From: Amaurobius ferox
Lineage: Eukaryota; Arthropoda; Arachnida; Araneae; Amaurobiidae
Length of the DNA: 64,000 nucleotides
Assembly (NCBI GenBank): GCA_951213105.1
Contig: OX578134.1
Coordinates: 137,445,793 to 137,509,792, forward strand
Direction of reading: 5' to 3'
Shown here piece after piece: positions 1 to 13,320 of the stretch. Each line of letters opens with the position of its first letter. Within the stretch, counting starts at the first letter, position 1. The notes under the pieces were generated by a model. It searched no databases. It had not been told where the DNA came from and saw only the letters and a program-made list of their open reading frames with translations. Position numbers and translations under genes: made by a program.

Positions 1-330
1 TGACCTGCCAGCATAGTATGCTTCACCAGGCATGTGCTGGGATACATTGGCTAACATGTAGCAGGTAAGTTAATAATGTTCTGCTGAAATAACTTCTCCC
101 TCTATAAATAATTATATTGAAGACATCTCAGAAGTATGGTTAAGTTATGAGCTTTTGTAAAAGAAGACTAGGCTGATTGCTAGAGGGTGAGAGACAAATC
201 TGCATATTAAAGTTAAATACTACAGTACTTCATATTTCTAAAATAACTTTTATATATCAATTTATAGAATAAATATATAACCATTTTTATTAATTTTTAT
301 TTCCATTTGGATTACTGTAATTGTTTTCAG

Positions 331-437
331 TTATGGAAGTGAAAAACTGAAGAAAGAATTTCTTGTTCCTTCGATTGCTGGTGAGCGAGTGTCATGTATC
401 GGAATCAGTGAGCCCGATCATGGTTCAGATGTAGCAG
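331..437 (+). CDS. acyl-CoA dehydrogenase, first visible exon
   Basis: It begins after acceptor ttttcag and ends before donor gtatat. It encodes YGSEKLKKEF...PSIAGE and the first ACAD signature GISEPDHGSDVA. The opening T completes a codon from an upstream exon, so the gene continues to the left. Confidence 0.95.
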
Positions 438-3400
438 GTATATATAAAGATTTTAGCTTTTTAGAAAATATAATAGGTTTTTGCTTTGGTATTAAAAAAT
501 AGCTGAAATAAAAGGTTTTCCTTCATTTTGTCATACATTAATATGCACTATGCACATTAACTAGTTTAAATGCTAAGTTCATCATATGACAAAGAAGGTG
601 AAGTTAAGGGAAAATTAAGTATTCCTTCCCTTCTGTAGTGTTGGTTCTCAAAATCCTTAGATATGTGCGAATCATGGATACCTACTGATCAATATTGTTA
701 ATATACCCCAGTAAAATATAATCGTTTTATGAACCCCCTGCAAAATACAATTACTGTGATACCCCCTTAGAAAACATTACATTAGCTTAATTTACATTGA
801 ATAGACTCAGAACTACATAAAATTAAATACTTACCATGATTGTTTGGCTGGCTTCATTTTTAGATTACTAAAATATACAAAATGAAAAAGAATCCATTAT
901 GAGACATGCTATCCTTGACTTGACTGGCTTGACTTTAGGCCTCCAATATATACATGAATGAAAAAGTAGTTCAATATGTAAGAATGAAACATATTGAACT
1001 TATAAGAAAGTAAGAATGAACTTATTGAAATTAATTCATAAGTAAATAATTTTTATTATAATGTATCAAAATAAAATATGCTGGGTTGTAGATACGTACA
1101 GTGCTTTTTATTGTGAATTGCACAAATGCTGCACACCAAAGTGCACCCAATTTATCTCATATACACTCTACAACCAACAATTTTGTACCTATCTCATTTT
1201 AGTCACCCAAACAGAGTAATAAATTTAGAGGGCAGAAACCAACTGTATCTATAGTTATTAATATTTGGATTATCACAATTTTTATATAATGAATTAACTC
1301 ATAATAACTAAAACACCACATTTGCAAAATGCTCATATAATTTTATTACAATAGTGTTATGTTACATGCATGGATATTTTTAATTTATTATGTTTAAATT
1401 TCAAGCAGATATGAAACCATCAGAATGATTATGAACTTTCATTTGTAAGTATTTAAACAACTCCAGTTAGCAATATCTCAATCAAGCAAATGAATTGACA
1501 ATGCAATAAACTAGCACTTTCTATATATCCATAGAGAATAATGATATTCATATTTTTAAATTCTTAAAATCTTAATATTTAAAAACTTTTGTTCTAATAA
1601 TCAAATTACAAAATATATCTAGTCCTAGTAATCTAAATATGAAATTTTATGGTGATATATGTGTATCTTCAATTATTGTTTCCATATCTTACAGACATAT
1701 ACACACTAATGGACATTACTTCTCATCACACACTATTTTCAGCTCAAAATAAAATATAAAATTTATTGTAAATAAATGCAAGTGCAAATATTGACGCAAT
1801 TTTATAATATCCTAAAATTGTCATTAGAATCAGTAGTACAGTATCTCAAAAGTGTATTCAAGAAATGATGATTAATAAATGTTAATAGTTTATTTTGCAC
1901 TTCTTTGAACTTTTATCCTTATTTGTGCTTGTTTATATCTTTGAACTGTTATCTTTCTTTGTACTTGTGTCTTTTCTTCTCAAAATTGTATTTTTTATTT
2001 ATATGCAACTATTTCTAAATTTTAAATAAATATAATTTTGGGAGATAGAGATCAACTAACCTTCAAACCATTCCATGGTAAGAGTTCCTATTCTCTCAAG
2101 AAAAGTAAAAACAAAAGGAAAATAAAGGTAACAACAATTTTAATAGGTCACAGTGTTCAACTCAAACTTACTGCAAAATTTCGGAAACATACAGAGAACT
2201 TGGCTCTTGTATTTTGCGATGAACCTGAACTGTTTCTCACTGGTTTGCACAATGTATTTATTAATATTTTTGTGGTGCTAAGAACTAGTTTTCAAACTGT
2301 GTAAATATTTGGAATCAATTATGAAAAACATTTAAGAAAATTAAAAGTTACAAATTTAACTTAAAGAAACATACATGCATAATAAATATACAAGGGCAGA
2401 TTCAGGCAGAAACAATGGGGATGTGGAGATGTTGACTTTGACAATTTTTTATTGATCATTTTTACTTAGTATTCCCAGTAAAAAGTTATTAAAATCAATC
2501 ATAAATATTTGCTTAATTATAAAATAGGAAAAACTAACCTGATAAAATTCCTTTTATTTCATTTTTGGATTCTTTTGTTGCATTAAACTTTTATCAGTGT
2601 TAAGAATCTCTGAGAATGACACAATTTTAACTAGGAAAGAGGCAATCACCCATACCTGGATCAGTCTTTGATGTACAGTTTTCCTACTACTAGTTATCTG
2701 CATATTGGAAACAATTCAATCAAACCAGCAAAATCGTAAGGGCTTTTGAAAAATTTGTTAAGAATACAGAACACATTACTTATTTACTGAAGGAGAATAT
2801 TATTTTTTGTTATTTCCAAATTCTTTATTTCTGATTTTTTTCCTATTTTTGGAGAATTGATCATAATCTTTTATGAAATAGAGTGAGTACAGATATGGGT
2901 TGGTGTTTGCTGCTATTTTGCAGCATGAAAGTTACTATGCATATATTCTTGTTTTGCTTTACATACAGCTATATTTAATAATGAAGATAGAGGGAAAAAA
3001 AAATGGAAACATGCACACATAGAACATCGAAAATCTACATTCAATTGAGATTGGCTGATAAATTATTTTTTGAATGTTAGTGAAATTGTAGATTAAAGTG
3101 AGTCAGATTTTAGACTGATTTAAGTTTTATAATTTTTCTAAAATCTGAAAGTATCCTTTGTACTTTCACAGACCTTAAAAAATCCTTTAAATGGATTGAT
3201 TTTCTTTTAAGAATCTTAGAAGTTCATTTTTGTTTAAAGTATGGTAAAGTTTGGTTTGAGTATGGTAAAGTAAAAAAAAAATGTGAAACTATTTTAATTG
3301 TTCCTATCAGTGACAATTTTATTTTACAGTTTGTAATTTGATAATATATATGTTACAGATTTGTGTTTTAATTTTTTAAATCAATTTTCTTTTTTTGTAC

Positions 3401-6400
3401 CCCAAAAATTTTAATATCAGAATATGTATTACCATTATATTTTACATATTATATAATTTTCAGGAATCAAAACTACAGCTGTTAAGAAAGATGGCGATTT
3501 AATTATAAATGGAGGCAAAATGTGGACAACAAATGGTTGCCAAGCTGACTGGATGTGCTTACTGGCCAACACCAGTCAAGGGCCACCCCATAAGAACAAA
3601 TCTCTAATTTGCTTGCCTTTAAATCTTCCAGGTAAGATTACCCAGAAATGTACTTATTTTATAGCCATTAGATGCTAATATTTTATAGTCATGCTATCAA
3701 TACAGTTGTCTCTGTAGAAAATTATGCACTTTTTATTATGCAACAAATATGTTAACATCATTCTCATGGATATATAGTTCATTTCATTTATGAGAGAAGA
3801 TATTTTTTGTAATAGTTTTGTATGTTGATGCCAAATAATTCACCAATAGTCATTTATTTTATGAGATATTAATTAAATGTCAATTGCATTTTGATCAGAA
3901 TTTTGCACGAGTGTAAATACACCTTTCTGGTAGGTCGGACGGTCTGGGTTTCAACATTGTGTAGGGAAAGTTATGTGTTGCACACATCAGATTTCTTTTA
4001 CTTCTGTTAAGAGCCCATGAGCACTATAAAGCTGCTGCTGCATTGTTACCAAGAAAACATGTTAAAAGATACAATTTTGCAGAGATCTTAAATTGCTAAC
4101 TAAAAGCAACAATTTTGTAAACTTGAGTATATTTCCTATCAGTAGGTTTTTTTTTCATGACAATATAGTAAACATTTGCTTTCTCGCATAATTATACATT
4201 GCTTTGCATTTCAAATATTATTTTAGTAAGAGTTTTCAGATATAAAATGATGAATAATTTGCTTTGTTAATATTTTTATTTTCAGGAGTTCATATTTCAA
4301 AGAAAATTCGAAAGTTAGGAATGAAAAGCTCTGACACAGCACAAATATTTTTTGAGGACGTAAAAGTTCCAGTTGATTACATAATTGGCGAGGAAGGGAA
4401 AGGATTTTCTTATCAAATGATCCAATTTCAAGATGAAAGAATTTCTGGAATTGCTCTTGGTAATTATTATTTTTTGTTTCATTACATGTGTAAGATTCTA
4501 ATATACATTAAATAATATTTTACATTTTTACCCTCAACAAGTATTTTGAATCTTTTTATTCACATTTTTCTTTGGATTTAGGCTGTTCAGAGAATTCTGC
4601 TATTCTTTCTTTCCGGTTTGCTTTTTACCATTCATTTACAGAATCCTATTATTCCTTCCTCTTTGGTATTAACCTTTCATTGTTTTAGCAACTGTTTCCC
4701 ATTCTATTGGCAGATCTTAATCTTGGTCTGATTAGTGTAGGTTGTGCTTGTTGTAGTCCTGATGATAAAGCCTATTTTTCACCTTCAAAACTAGTTGACA
4801 CACTTATTTTGTGTTTTATGCAAAGTGTAATAACCTTTTAAATCCTTCATTTGGTTGTGATATTGCCCAAGAAACCTTATTTTATTTAATTATATTTGTT
4901 TTTGATGGTGAGGTGGACTTCCATGTGCTAAACTTAAAAATATTTTTGCATATTATTTAGACTTTGTGCAATTTTATTTTTAAAAATGTAATAAATCCTG
5001 TCATAAGATTTGCAAAAGATGCATTTCTCATTCATTCTGATCAGAATTTATAAGCTGATAATTCGGTAAAATAGCATTTATTCAAGAAATGATACATTGA
5101 TTGTTTTATTTTGCTGATCTAAAAGGCAAAAATCTGATGTTTGCAGCACGACTTTCCTTATATAATGCAATGAATTTACTCCTTTTACATTTAAAATATA
5201 ATGTATAAGATTCATTGTACTTTGTTTTTAACATTGAATTGTACATTTTGCGATTTTCTGGATGATAACATGTAAAACTATTTCAAAGTATCCAATTAAT
5301 TTATATTTTGTGAAACTCTATATAAACAATTATCAATATTGATAGCATCCTTAATAAGCAATATAGTCCATATATTAAAAAATTTATTAATTAATTCATC
5401 AGTTAGGCATTATTTTCATTAATTTATCATCATTTTTGGAATTTTGATGACATTTTCGTCAATTTGGAGCAAAATATTGCCAAGTTGGTGATACTTTGCT
5501 AGATTATTCACCAAGTTCGCCAAATGCATCACCCAGTGTTACAGATAAACAGAGAGAAGAGCATTTCTAATATACAAGAAGATATGCCTGTCATATGATG
5601 GAAATCAGAATTTGCGAAACATTATTTTCCATTTGATGTCATTTTTATCAATTTGGTAACATTTAAAACAGTCTCCAAGTCGATGACATCCCTTTAAATT
5701 TCTCGCCAAGTGTTACGGATGGGTGGATGGAGAAATGGTCTTATAGTCAACTCTTATGTTCTTTCTAAGATATTGCAATTAGTCGCCATTTCATTGATTT
5801 AGAATTGGTTTCATCAATTTGCTGAATTTTTATCATTTGGGTGACATTTTCGTCAATTTGGCAACAATTAAAAAGTCAGCAAGTTGGAAATATTCCGACA
5901 AGTTTGCCACCAAAATTTTGCCAAACGTTACGGCCAGAAAAATAGGTTATTCTTATAGTAGATTCTTATATTCTTTCCAAGATATTGAATTTTAGTCACT
6001 TAGTCATCATTTTCATTGATTTAGTGTTATTTTTATAAATTTGGTGACATGTTTGTTAATTTGGCAACATTTAAAAAATTGCCAAGTTGGCGACATTCCG
6101 CCAAATTCATCGCCAAGCATTGGATGGAGAAATATGTTATTCTTATAGTCGATAAAAGACTACTGGCGTCCAAATACAAAGTATTACTCGGTAACTTTTC
6201 TCATGAATGGAACAAGCTAAATCCACAAGAATGATGTTACCAAATGATGTCACATATGAAAAGTGAACATATTTCATAAGTAGTTTATTTTTATTTTTTA
6301 TTTTATGTGATTTTTTGATAAATTTATTTGAAAAATGTACAATAATTCGAGAACGGTTTATGCTAGCGTAAAGTTTATGTCAATCGTTATTTTAATGAAA

Positions 6401-9400
6401 AATTACATAACAAATGATTATTTGCATAATTTTATTAAAGGTTTCGATTTTTGATGATTTTTTTTTTCAAAATTTCACTTGAAAATTTAGGGGGGCTCTG
6501 AACATTCGATTGTGTTTAAAAACAATAGGTTTCCAGTATTCATGGATTGTAATTTTTGTACCAAATTTCATTCGAATCACTCCATTCGTTCATTAGATAT
6601 TGTCTTCACAAACTCATTGACACACAGACATACATAAATTGTAAAACATCAAAATATTGTACACACAGGGAGGGGGAGGGTTACAGGGTGAGTGGGGATA
6701 TCTTCTAAGAGTTTTTGGCTTTTAAAATATTATGCAAAACAAGAAGGGTGTTGTTGTTGAAACCCAGACCGTCCGACCTACCAGAAAGGTGTAAGGTAAC
6801 TGTTTGGACGGTCGGGAAGTGCCACCCAATTTAGACCGGAACCCAGTGGGGGAGGCATCCACAGGGACCGTACCCTCCTTCCCCTACAACCAACCTCTCG
6901 GAAGGACTTTCGGACCCACATGTTTAACGTGATCGTACTCCGCATAAACACGGCGGCAGTTTTGGCAGTGGCTGGAATCGAACCCGGGCCTACCGAGTGC
7001 AACTCCAGCGCGCTAACCAATGGGCTAACTTTTATTTTTCATATATTCATGGAGATCTAGAGCTGAAATAATCAATTAATTGCTTGATCTAAGCACTATG
7101 AAAGCATAGATTGGTTAGAATGCACCTAATACACTGTTTTTTAAACTTTTAGATCACAGGACCCTTTTGAAATTTAATTTGATGATGAAACCCCAAAATG
7201 AGAAGTCCATTATGGTTAAAATTATGCATTCATATTTTAAACACATTTTTGTAAATATTTAGGAAAATTTATACAAAGCTATCACTTTCTGGAATCCCTG
7301 GACTGTTGTCACAGAATCCTGCTTGTTAATCATCTGCAGGTTTTTGCATAGCTTTGTGATATGTCACAAATTTTCTAAAATTTTGTTCTTGGATTTAGGT
7401 TAAAATTATATGCATTCGACTAAGTTAAATTTCTGGTTTAAGTTATATATCAAAACAATTAATTACAATTATGGTTAACCTTCAATTTGCATAGTCCTCA
7501 AATTGCATAATTTTGGTTTGACATTGTAAAAAAATGTTGCAGATTTTTGTTTTAGATGGTTAGATTTCAAATTAACACAGTTTAAGAATAATAAAATATA
7601 TGTTTATTTTTAATTTTGATATTTTTTAATTTGGACCATTTTAATATTGATTTCCATAGTACATTTGCAGAACCAATTTACCATATACATAGAGTAAAAA
7701 TGAAATTGCAACAGTAGAACCATTTTTGAAAATGTACATACAGGAACATCATAGCAATCCTGCAGAAGCAGTAGCTGATATAAGGCAAAACCTGGTTTGG
7801 GGTTTAAGTATTTTATGCATTTTTATAGAGCAACTAATTATTGAAAAACAAATTTTGATCAAAATTTTCTCCTTAAAGATGATTATGCTATTCAGAATAC
7901 ATATTTTCCAGGTATATAAACAGCTAACAAACTTTGAGATAGGACAGGATTGACTTTCATAAGGTTGAAGTTAATCTGACATAGTGCAGGCATATGTTGG
8001 CCATGATAACACTACAGTTCAAGGATATGTCCATTTTTGTATGACTGTATGAAATAAGTGCACAAAAGAGTATAAAAATGTTCTATAGTTCTGGCGAAAA
8101 TAAAGTGTATAAACCACTTGCTACTATATGAAGACTCTTTCATAAATACCTTGTTTATATTAATCACAAGAAAATTTAATGTTAATATTTTTCAGCTTGT
8201 TCTCAAATGATACGCATGTTGAGTGATACTACTGAATATTGCCAAAATAGAAAGGTTTTCGGGAAAAAAGTAATTGACAATCAAGTGATACATTACCGTT
8301 TAGCAGAAATGATGACTGAAATTGAAGCACTGCGATCATTGTTATACAGAATTATAGGTAAGTGTTATTTTCAAACTATATATTTTTTTCTTTAAATGGT
8401 TTTGTATTTAAGCAAAATCTCATAAATCTCACTAAATTTGTGTTAATGAATTCACTTCATTTCTATGTCAGTCTATATACAGAAGGCAGTACATTGTGGA
8501 AAATCACACCTGCTTGTTTATTTTAGAGTAAAAAGCAATAAACATATTTTATTCTTTCAAGATTTGTCAGTTTACATTAAATTTATTAAGGCTGAGAAAA
8601 AATGCCTGGATTTTTTTGGATTCATCCCCTTTTGTATTAAAGAAATTGTAAAGAAAACTAAACAATGTATTTAAAATTATTCATTTTTAAAAAAATAATT
8701 ATGCAAATTATTGCAGGTCATGTAAAAAAGAAAACATTTTCTAAATACATTGCATTAACCTATATTTGGCACTTTTCGATAAATAAACATTTACAGAGCT
8801 TAGTATAAATTTTGTACACCTATAATTAATATCTTCAACATATCTATTATTGTAAATGAAAAAGCCAAAATTTCCAAAAAATCTGCTTATTACCAGAGTT
8901 CCATCTGTTTATTTCAAAAGATAACAGCTTTTTTTTTGTGAGTGTTTTAAAATTTTTGGCTTTTTTAGAACATTAATCATTATACAGATAGTATGTGCCT
9001 GTGTAGTGGACATACCTGTATGTGGTTGAGAGCTACTGTGAGAAAGCTATTTCAAATTAAGAGCTTTTAAAAAAGCACAACAATCTTGGCTTAACCTTAT
9101 GTATGTGTATTGTTAAAGTGCTTAGTTTTCGAGAATTCACTGTTAGTTACATTGTAACTTTAATCAGAGGTTTGTATCTTAAATTTCTTGTATTCATTTT
9201 AGTGGCTTTTATAAATATTGGATTAAAAAGGGGTTGAGTTAGCATTTTACTTTCACTAATTTTGATATTGATGGGTTGGATAAGTGAACTATAGAAACTA
9301 ATGATGAATAAGCTTATGCAGTGTATCAGTTTGTATCGTTGAATGATGTATCGATGCTTTATTATTAATATCATCAATATTTTGTCCTAGATAATTAAAT

Positions 9401-12400
9401 TTTTTTAATCTTGGCATTCTGCAATTTCAAAATTTAAATATACAAAGATTTAAATGAGAAACCAATTTATAATTTTTATTTTACCAAACTATATGAAAAC
9501 TATATGCAAAAGATAATTATAACACACTTAGAGAATATATTGATTATAACTAAACCCCGGAAGTTGAGAGGCAAAATGCTTTGAAAGGCTTATTTTGCCT
9601 TTTTGTTTCATATTTGAAGAAACACCTTTTTTGTGCTTATATTGACCTGAATTTATGTTTTATATTGACATTACTTCTTTTCTAAAAAAAAAAAAAAAAA
9701 ATGCAGTTAAACTGTGTGACATTGCACATTTACAAGGAAAATGGAATTTTTTTTTCTTTTGAATGACTTCCTCTTTTGCATTGTTAACAGTTTAGATGGG
9801 GAAAACTCCAACTCAATACGAATTGCTAAACAAACATTAAAGATTCCATTCACTGCAATTTAACTTTTATTCAAGCCGACTTTTCAAGGCTATCTGATAT
9901 TGCTTAAAAAAAAGAAAGAAAGATCAATCATGTATAAAGCATTGATTATGAAATACTTTCCAACTGAAATGCAAGCAATTTTATTTAAACATCTCTAAAA
10001 TGAAATATATTCAGTGCTGACATATTTTAAATTATCACAGTACTACAATAATGTATTATTTTTGAAAACTTCATAAAAAAAAGAAAAAAAAAACTTTACT
10101 CAAATGATGTCATCGAAATATAAATCGTCTGGCTCTCTATGCAAAAGAAGTGAATATTTCATTCATACACTTTTATTCCAGACTCCAGAGTTAAATAATT
10201 TTGCATGAAAAAAATTCAACAATTCTTATACAAGTCGTTTTACAATCACTTGTTTACATTCTGCATCCATTAAAATTAGGTTTCATTGTAGAAATAATCA
10301 AAGTTTGATGATCATTTAAACTAAAAAATATTGTAATCATATGGGCGCAAAATATACATGCACAGAAAATACCCAAAAATAAAGCAGATTTAGGATGGAT
10401 GCAAAACTAAATATAAATTTAAAACAATTTTTAAAATCACAATTTTAACACTGGAAAAAAGATGGATGCCATAATTTATTTTGAAGGGAGTTATGTAATC
10501 TCATCATATTATATGGGTGTAATTATTATTTTAATTTTTATTTAAAAAACTACTGAACATATTTTGCTGAATTTTTTTTATACATTTCATGGGATAATTT
10601 GAATATTTCCTAAAATTTTCAAAGCAATTTGTGAATTTAACTTCGCTTAAAAAATGTTTGAAGAATTAGGTTCCATAGGATTCAATGTATTTCATTTTTT
10701 CAACCCGGGTTCAATCCAAAATTAATTGGGTGATATTATTCATTTACATTCCCATATGTTCTACAGACCGTCTCAACAACATACTAAAATTTTATTTTGA
10801 TAAAGTCATTTTTACAGCAGTTATCATGCTAATGGAGAGACAGAATGAACAAAGTCATAAACACTTTTCAACTATGTTGTAAAGTGTTAATGAAACATTA
10901 GTGAATGTTGTGAAGTTATTTAATGATGTAGTTAGTGAAATTGAATCTGTTCCAGGCCAAAAGGGGGTCACATCGTGAGTGAAAAATGCAAGTGAGTTCT
11001 TTTAGGAAATAATGACTTATAAAAAATAAAAAACATCACTAAAGTACTTGGTGATACTGATAATTCAGCATGTATTGAAATGGATCCTTACAAATGTTAT
11101 AAGTTTTAAATACGCCCTTATTACTTCAGTAGAAGATGAAAGATCATTTTCACATTTTCAATTCTAAGACACATTCTCAGTGACAGAAGACAAAGTTTAA
11201 GTTTTGACAATTTAACAAAACATCTAGTAATTATGTGTAACTACAAAAATAAGTAAGTGATCTGATAAATAAATTTGTAAAATTAGCTAAATACCTCTAT
11301 ATAATTTGAATTTTTTCAAGCACTCTGCACTAAATACTTATTTTTTTAATAAATACTTATTTTTTTTGTCTATTTTGATGTTTTATTTTGCATAGCTGCC
11401 TGCTTATTTTTGTATTTTTTACTGCCTGAACTTCCAGGCTTTAATTGGATAAATAATAGAACTTTTATACTCGGATAAATGATAGTAATTTAAATACAGT
11501 AGAATTCCATTTTACAGATCATATGTGATTGGGCATGATCTGAGTAGACAAAATTCCCAATAATCCAAAATGAATAATTTTCAAATTGCATAATTAACAT
11601 TAACATATATGTCTTATATAAAATCACCTAGTTAATTTAGCAATAAAAAAAATTAAATTTTGAATGTATTCTTTGAAATTCGGTTATCTTCAAAACTTTC
11701 ACCAGTTTCAGTATTTTTAGAAGAGGCTACACATTTTTCAAAAATACATTTTAGCAAAAAAGATAATTTGTTAAATTGTTTTTAAAGCAAAATCATAACT
11801 TATAATTTTTTAAAAGAAAATATGATTACAATCGAAGGAAAACTGCTGATGTCATATGTTGGAAGCTATTGTATCTCTACTCTGTAAGTATTGTGCATAA
11901 GTGTATCAATACAGAATATCAATGTATCTCAATAATATGTATTGATGCAGTGATACATTTGTTCCGCGATGTATTGATGCAGCGATACACAATCACTAAT
12001 AGTAAGCCAAGTAGATCCTTTTGAGCTATAAAGAATGCAAGTTGAACAGTGCTAATCAAATAATTAGAAAGTGAAATGTTCAAGATGTTTTAAATTTTCT
12101 ACATTTAATTTCCAAAAATATTTTATACCTCAGTAATAATACTGCTCTTACATAATGAAAATTATAACATAAGGTAAATTCTTAGTGATTGTCAGCAGCA
12201 GTGAAAACATTTAATAATGTAAAATAATTTTATGTTGTATACAGTTCTTTTTTAAGAATAATTAAATAAAAAACAATTTATAGCTTTCAACCAATTGGAT
12301 TTAAATATTATAAAAACTATGCTAATGTGTCATATGAACAAAGTTTTAAATTTTAAGTTACCAATTACAGCCCTTATATCTAATTTCCCAGACTTAAATT

Positions 12401-13320
12401 ACATTATCTAAATATCAGAAACTGAGATAATTTTAGAATATATTATTTTCCATCCTTTATGATTCATTGTTAGTGCTGGAATAGACATTTTACCATTTCC
12501 TTTCTACTATTGCAATACATTTTTTGTATTTATGAACTCTGTAAATTTTTAGAGACTATCTAAATAAAACTTTGATTTACATAGAAATAATAAAAATAGA
12601 CATCAAAATTTTGAAAATATAATGCAGGTGGTGTCTTCAGTGGCTGTATCAGGTTACAAAGTTTCATGTATATTTATGAAAAGAAAAATAAATGAAACTT
12701 ACTTCTAAAATTTTATATTATTTGACAAAGGATTAAAATGAAGGCATAGAGATCTGGAAGAATAATTTTTATGATATTCGAGATAAAAACAAAAATATTT
12801 TGCTGTGGTCTATGAAACAGAACATACAAGATCTTAAGAATTAAAATTATAATATTCTGATTTAGTGTTTAAAAATATTTTTGAGAAAAAATGCATTATT
12901 TGATATTTTTTATCAGATTTAAATTGAAAAATCCTCAAGGTTAATTTAATTAAAGTTAGCACAACTGACGTATTGAATAGTACTTCATTTTCTTTGCATC
13001 ATTTAATTTAAATTGAATATTTGAAATTTATATGAACAATTAAAGTAGAACATTAAATTAAACTAAATATTTTTATTTTAGAAATGAAAAATGAGGGCAA
13101 AGACATCACTTTTTTTGCATCGATGGGAAAACTGAAAGCTGGACGCCTTAGTAGAGAAGTCATGGATACATGTCTGCAGTTTTGGGGTGGTATGGGATAT
13201 ACTGAAGATGTACTAATTAGCAGATTCTATAGAGATGCTCGGCTGTTGTCCATTGGGGCAGGAACAGATGAAATTATGTTATCAATAATCTGCAAGTATA
13301 TGGGAATCTTACCAAAGTGA
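331..13320 (+). CDS. acyl-CoA dehydrogenase, 3' five exons (N-terminus outside window)
   Basis: Flavoprotein that oxidises acyl-CoA to enoyl-CoA, expected in mitochondria. The exons are 331-437, 3464-3631, 4286-4459, 8196-8357 and 13082-13320. All introns are GT-AG and in phase 1, and the joins give one uninterrupted frame of about 283 residues ending at TGA 13318-13320. Both family signatures are present: GISEPDHGSD in the first exon (FAD/substrate contact) and QFWGGMGY...RFYRD in the last. The family is usually about 390 residues, so about 105 N-terminal residues are missing upstream. The C-terminal motif reads GAGTDEI, with Ala where medium-chain enzymes carry the catalytic Glu. FQDERIS in the third exon has a Glu at the position used by long-chain and isovaleryl-CoA enzymes, so I infer that Glu is the base. 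The overall match is to the type annotated as 'probable acyl-CoA dehydrogenase 6' in invertebrates. Substrate chain length cannot be told from sequence. Confidence 0.95.
438..3463 (+). other. intron of the acyl-CoA dehydrogenase gene; no gene seen
   Basis: AT-rich intron. At 660-790 there is a stretch with C-runs (accccctgcaaaatac and similar) that looks like an old transposon end, too diverged to place. I see no exon or RNA gene. An 88-codon open stretch at 2038-2304 shows no family resemblance. Confidence 0.6.
3464..3631 (+). CDS. acyl-CoA dehydrogenase, second visible exon
   Basis: It encodes the middle beta domain, from GIKTTAVKKDGD through GGKMWTTNG and DWMCLLANTS to LPG. The G-K-M-W-T-T-N/G stretch is typical of the family. 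The acceptor is caattttcag-like and the donor is gtaaga. Confidence 0.95.
3916..3955 (+). mobile_element. solo fragment of SINE 3' tail
   Basis: The sequence from acacctttctggtaggtcg to ggtctgggtttcaac is near-identical to the last 40 bp of the SINE copy at 60843-61130. No SINE body lies upstream and no target-site duplication is visible. It abuts a piece of repeat family A (gggaaagttatgtgttgcac). Confidence 0.7.
4286..4459 (+). CDS. acyl-CoA dehydrogenase, third visible exon
   Basis: It encodes GVHISKKIRKLGMKSSDT, FFEDVKVP, IGEEGKGF and IQFQDERISGIAL. The Glu of QDERIS aligns with the catalytic Glu of long-chain and isovaleryl-CoA dehydrogenases, an inference from family knowledge. Confidence 0.95.
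5128..6645 (+). repeat. dispersed repeat family A, copy 1
   Basis: About 1.5 kb inside an intron. It contains recurring phrases such as gccaagttggcgacattccg and ttttcatcaatttg that read like protein-less internal repeats. It shares long stretches with 49385-50225 (same strand), 40735-41650 (opposite strand) and 63832-64000. The right end (6480-6645) matches the reverse complement of 40930-41060. No transposase ORF is recognisable, so it is probably a non-autonomous DNA element or a degenerate one. Confidence 0.7.
6749..7028 (-). mobile_element. tRNA-derived SINE, near full-length
   Basis: On the minus strand it reads as a tRNA-like head (A-box region tagcccattgg, B box ggttcgattcc), a body of about 190 bp, and a tail ending tctgggtttcaacaacaac. 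It is over 90% alike by eye to the copies at 18888 and 60843. The first bases of the tRNA head are missing and no clear TSD was found. Open frames within it are incidental. Confidence 0.9.
7029..8195 (+). other. intron remainder; possible old hAT end
   Basis: The sequence 7133-7320 contains cactgttttttaaactttt and later ggaatccctggactgttg, a pattern like the ends of hAT-type MITEs. No partner end or TSD could be fixed. The rest is AT-rich with no gene. Confidence 0.3.
8196..8357 (+). CDS. acyl-CoA dehydrogenase, fourth visible exon
   Basis: It encodes the start of the C-terminal helical domain: YCQNRKVFGKKVIDNQVI, then HYRLAEMMTEIEALRSLLYRII. The family hallmark R-x-x-F-G-x-x-x-x-x-x-Q is present. 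The donor is gtaagt. Confidence 0.95.
8358..10684 (+). other. intron of the acyl-CoA dehydrogenase gene; no feature
   Basis: AT-rich intron sequence with A/T homopolymers (for example 9683-9700). I see no exon, RNA gene or recognisable element. Confidence 0.5.
10690..11265 (+). pseudogene. hAT transposase relic (C-terminal dimerisation region)
   Basis: Frames at 11110-11262 read KYALITSVEDERSFS and, after a one-base shift, LSDRRQSLSFDNLTKHLVI with MCNYKN. This is the conserved C-terminal block of hAT transposases ('S-x-E-R-x-F-S ... L ... N'). Upstream 10690-11000 has weakly coding-like fragments. There are multiple stops and shifts, so it is dead. It sits within an intron, on the host gene's strand. 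Confidence 0.75.
11266..13081 (+). other. intron remainder; no gene
   Basis: AT-rich. The sequence 11497-11570 (cagtagaattccattttac) looks like a mariner-type end without a partner. At 11905-11990 tgtatcaata and tgatgcagtgatac phrases are repeated. I see nothing else. Confidence 0.4.
13082..13320 (+). CDS. acyl-CoA dehydrogenase, terminal exon
   Basis: It encodes MKNEGKDITFFASMGKLKAG, the second ACAD signature (QFWGGMGYTEDVL...RFYRD), SIGAGTDEIML and the C-terminus YMGILPK followed by TGA. Length and ending match the family, so the 3' end is complete. Confidence 0.96.

Noticed and set aside
1..64. Possible upstream exon of the acyl-CoA dehydrogenase (strong donor caggtaagt at 62-70)
   Set aside because: Phase would fit, but the in-frame translation does not resemble the family segment that should precede YGSEKL, and the other frames have stops. 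Left unassigned.
2038..2304. 88-codon open frame in an intron
   Set aside because: No family resemblance, AT-rich, no splice context.
7133..7325. hAT-like MITE
   Set aside because: Only one end is suggestive; no second TIR or TSD.
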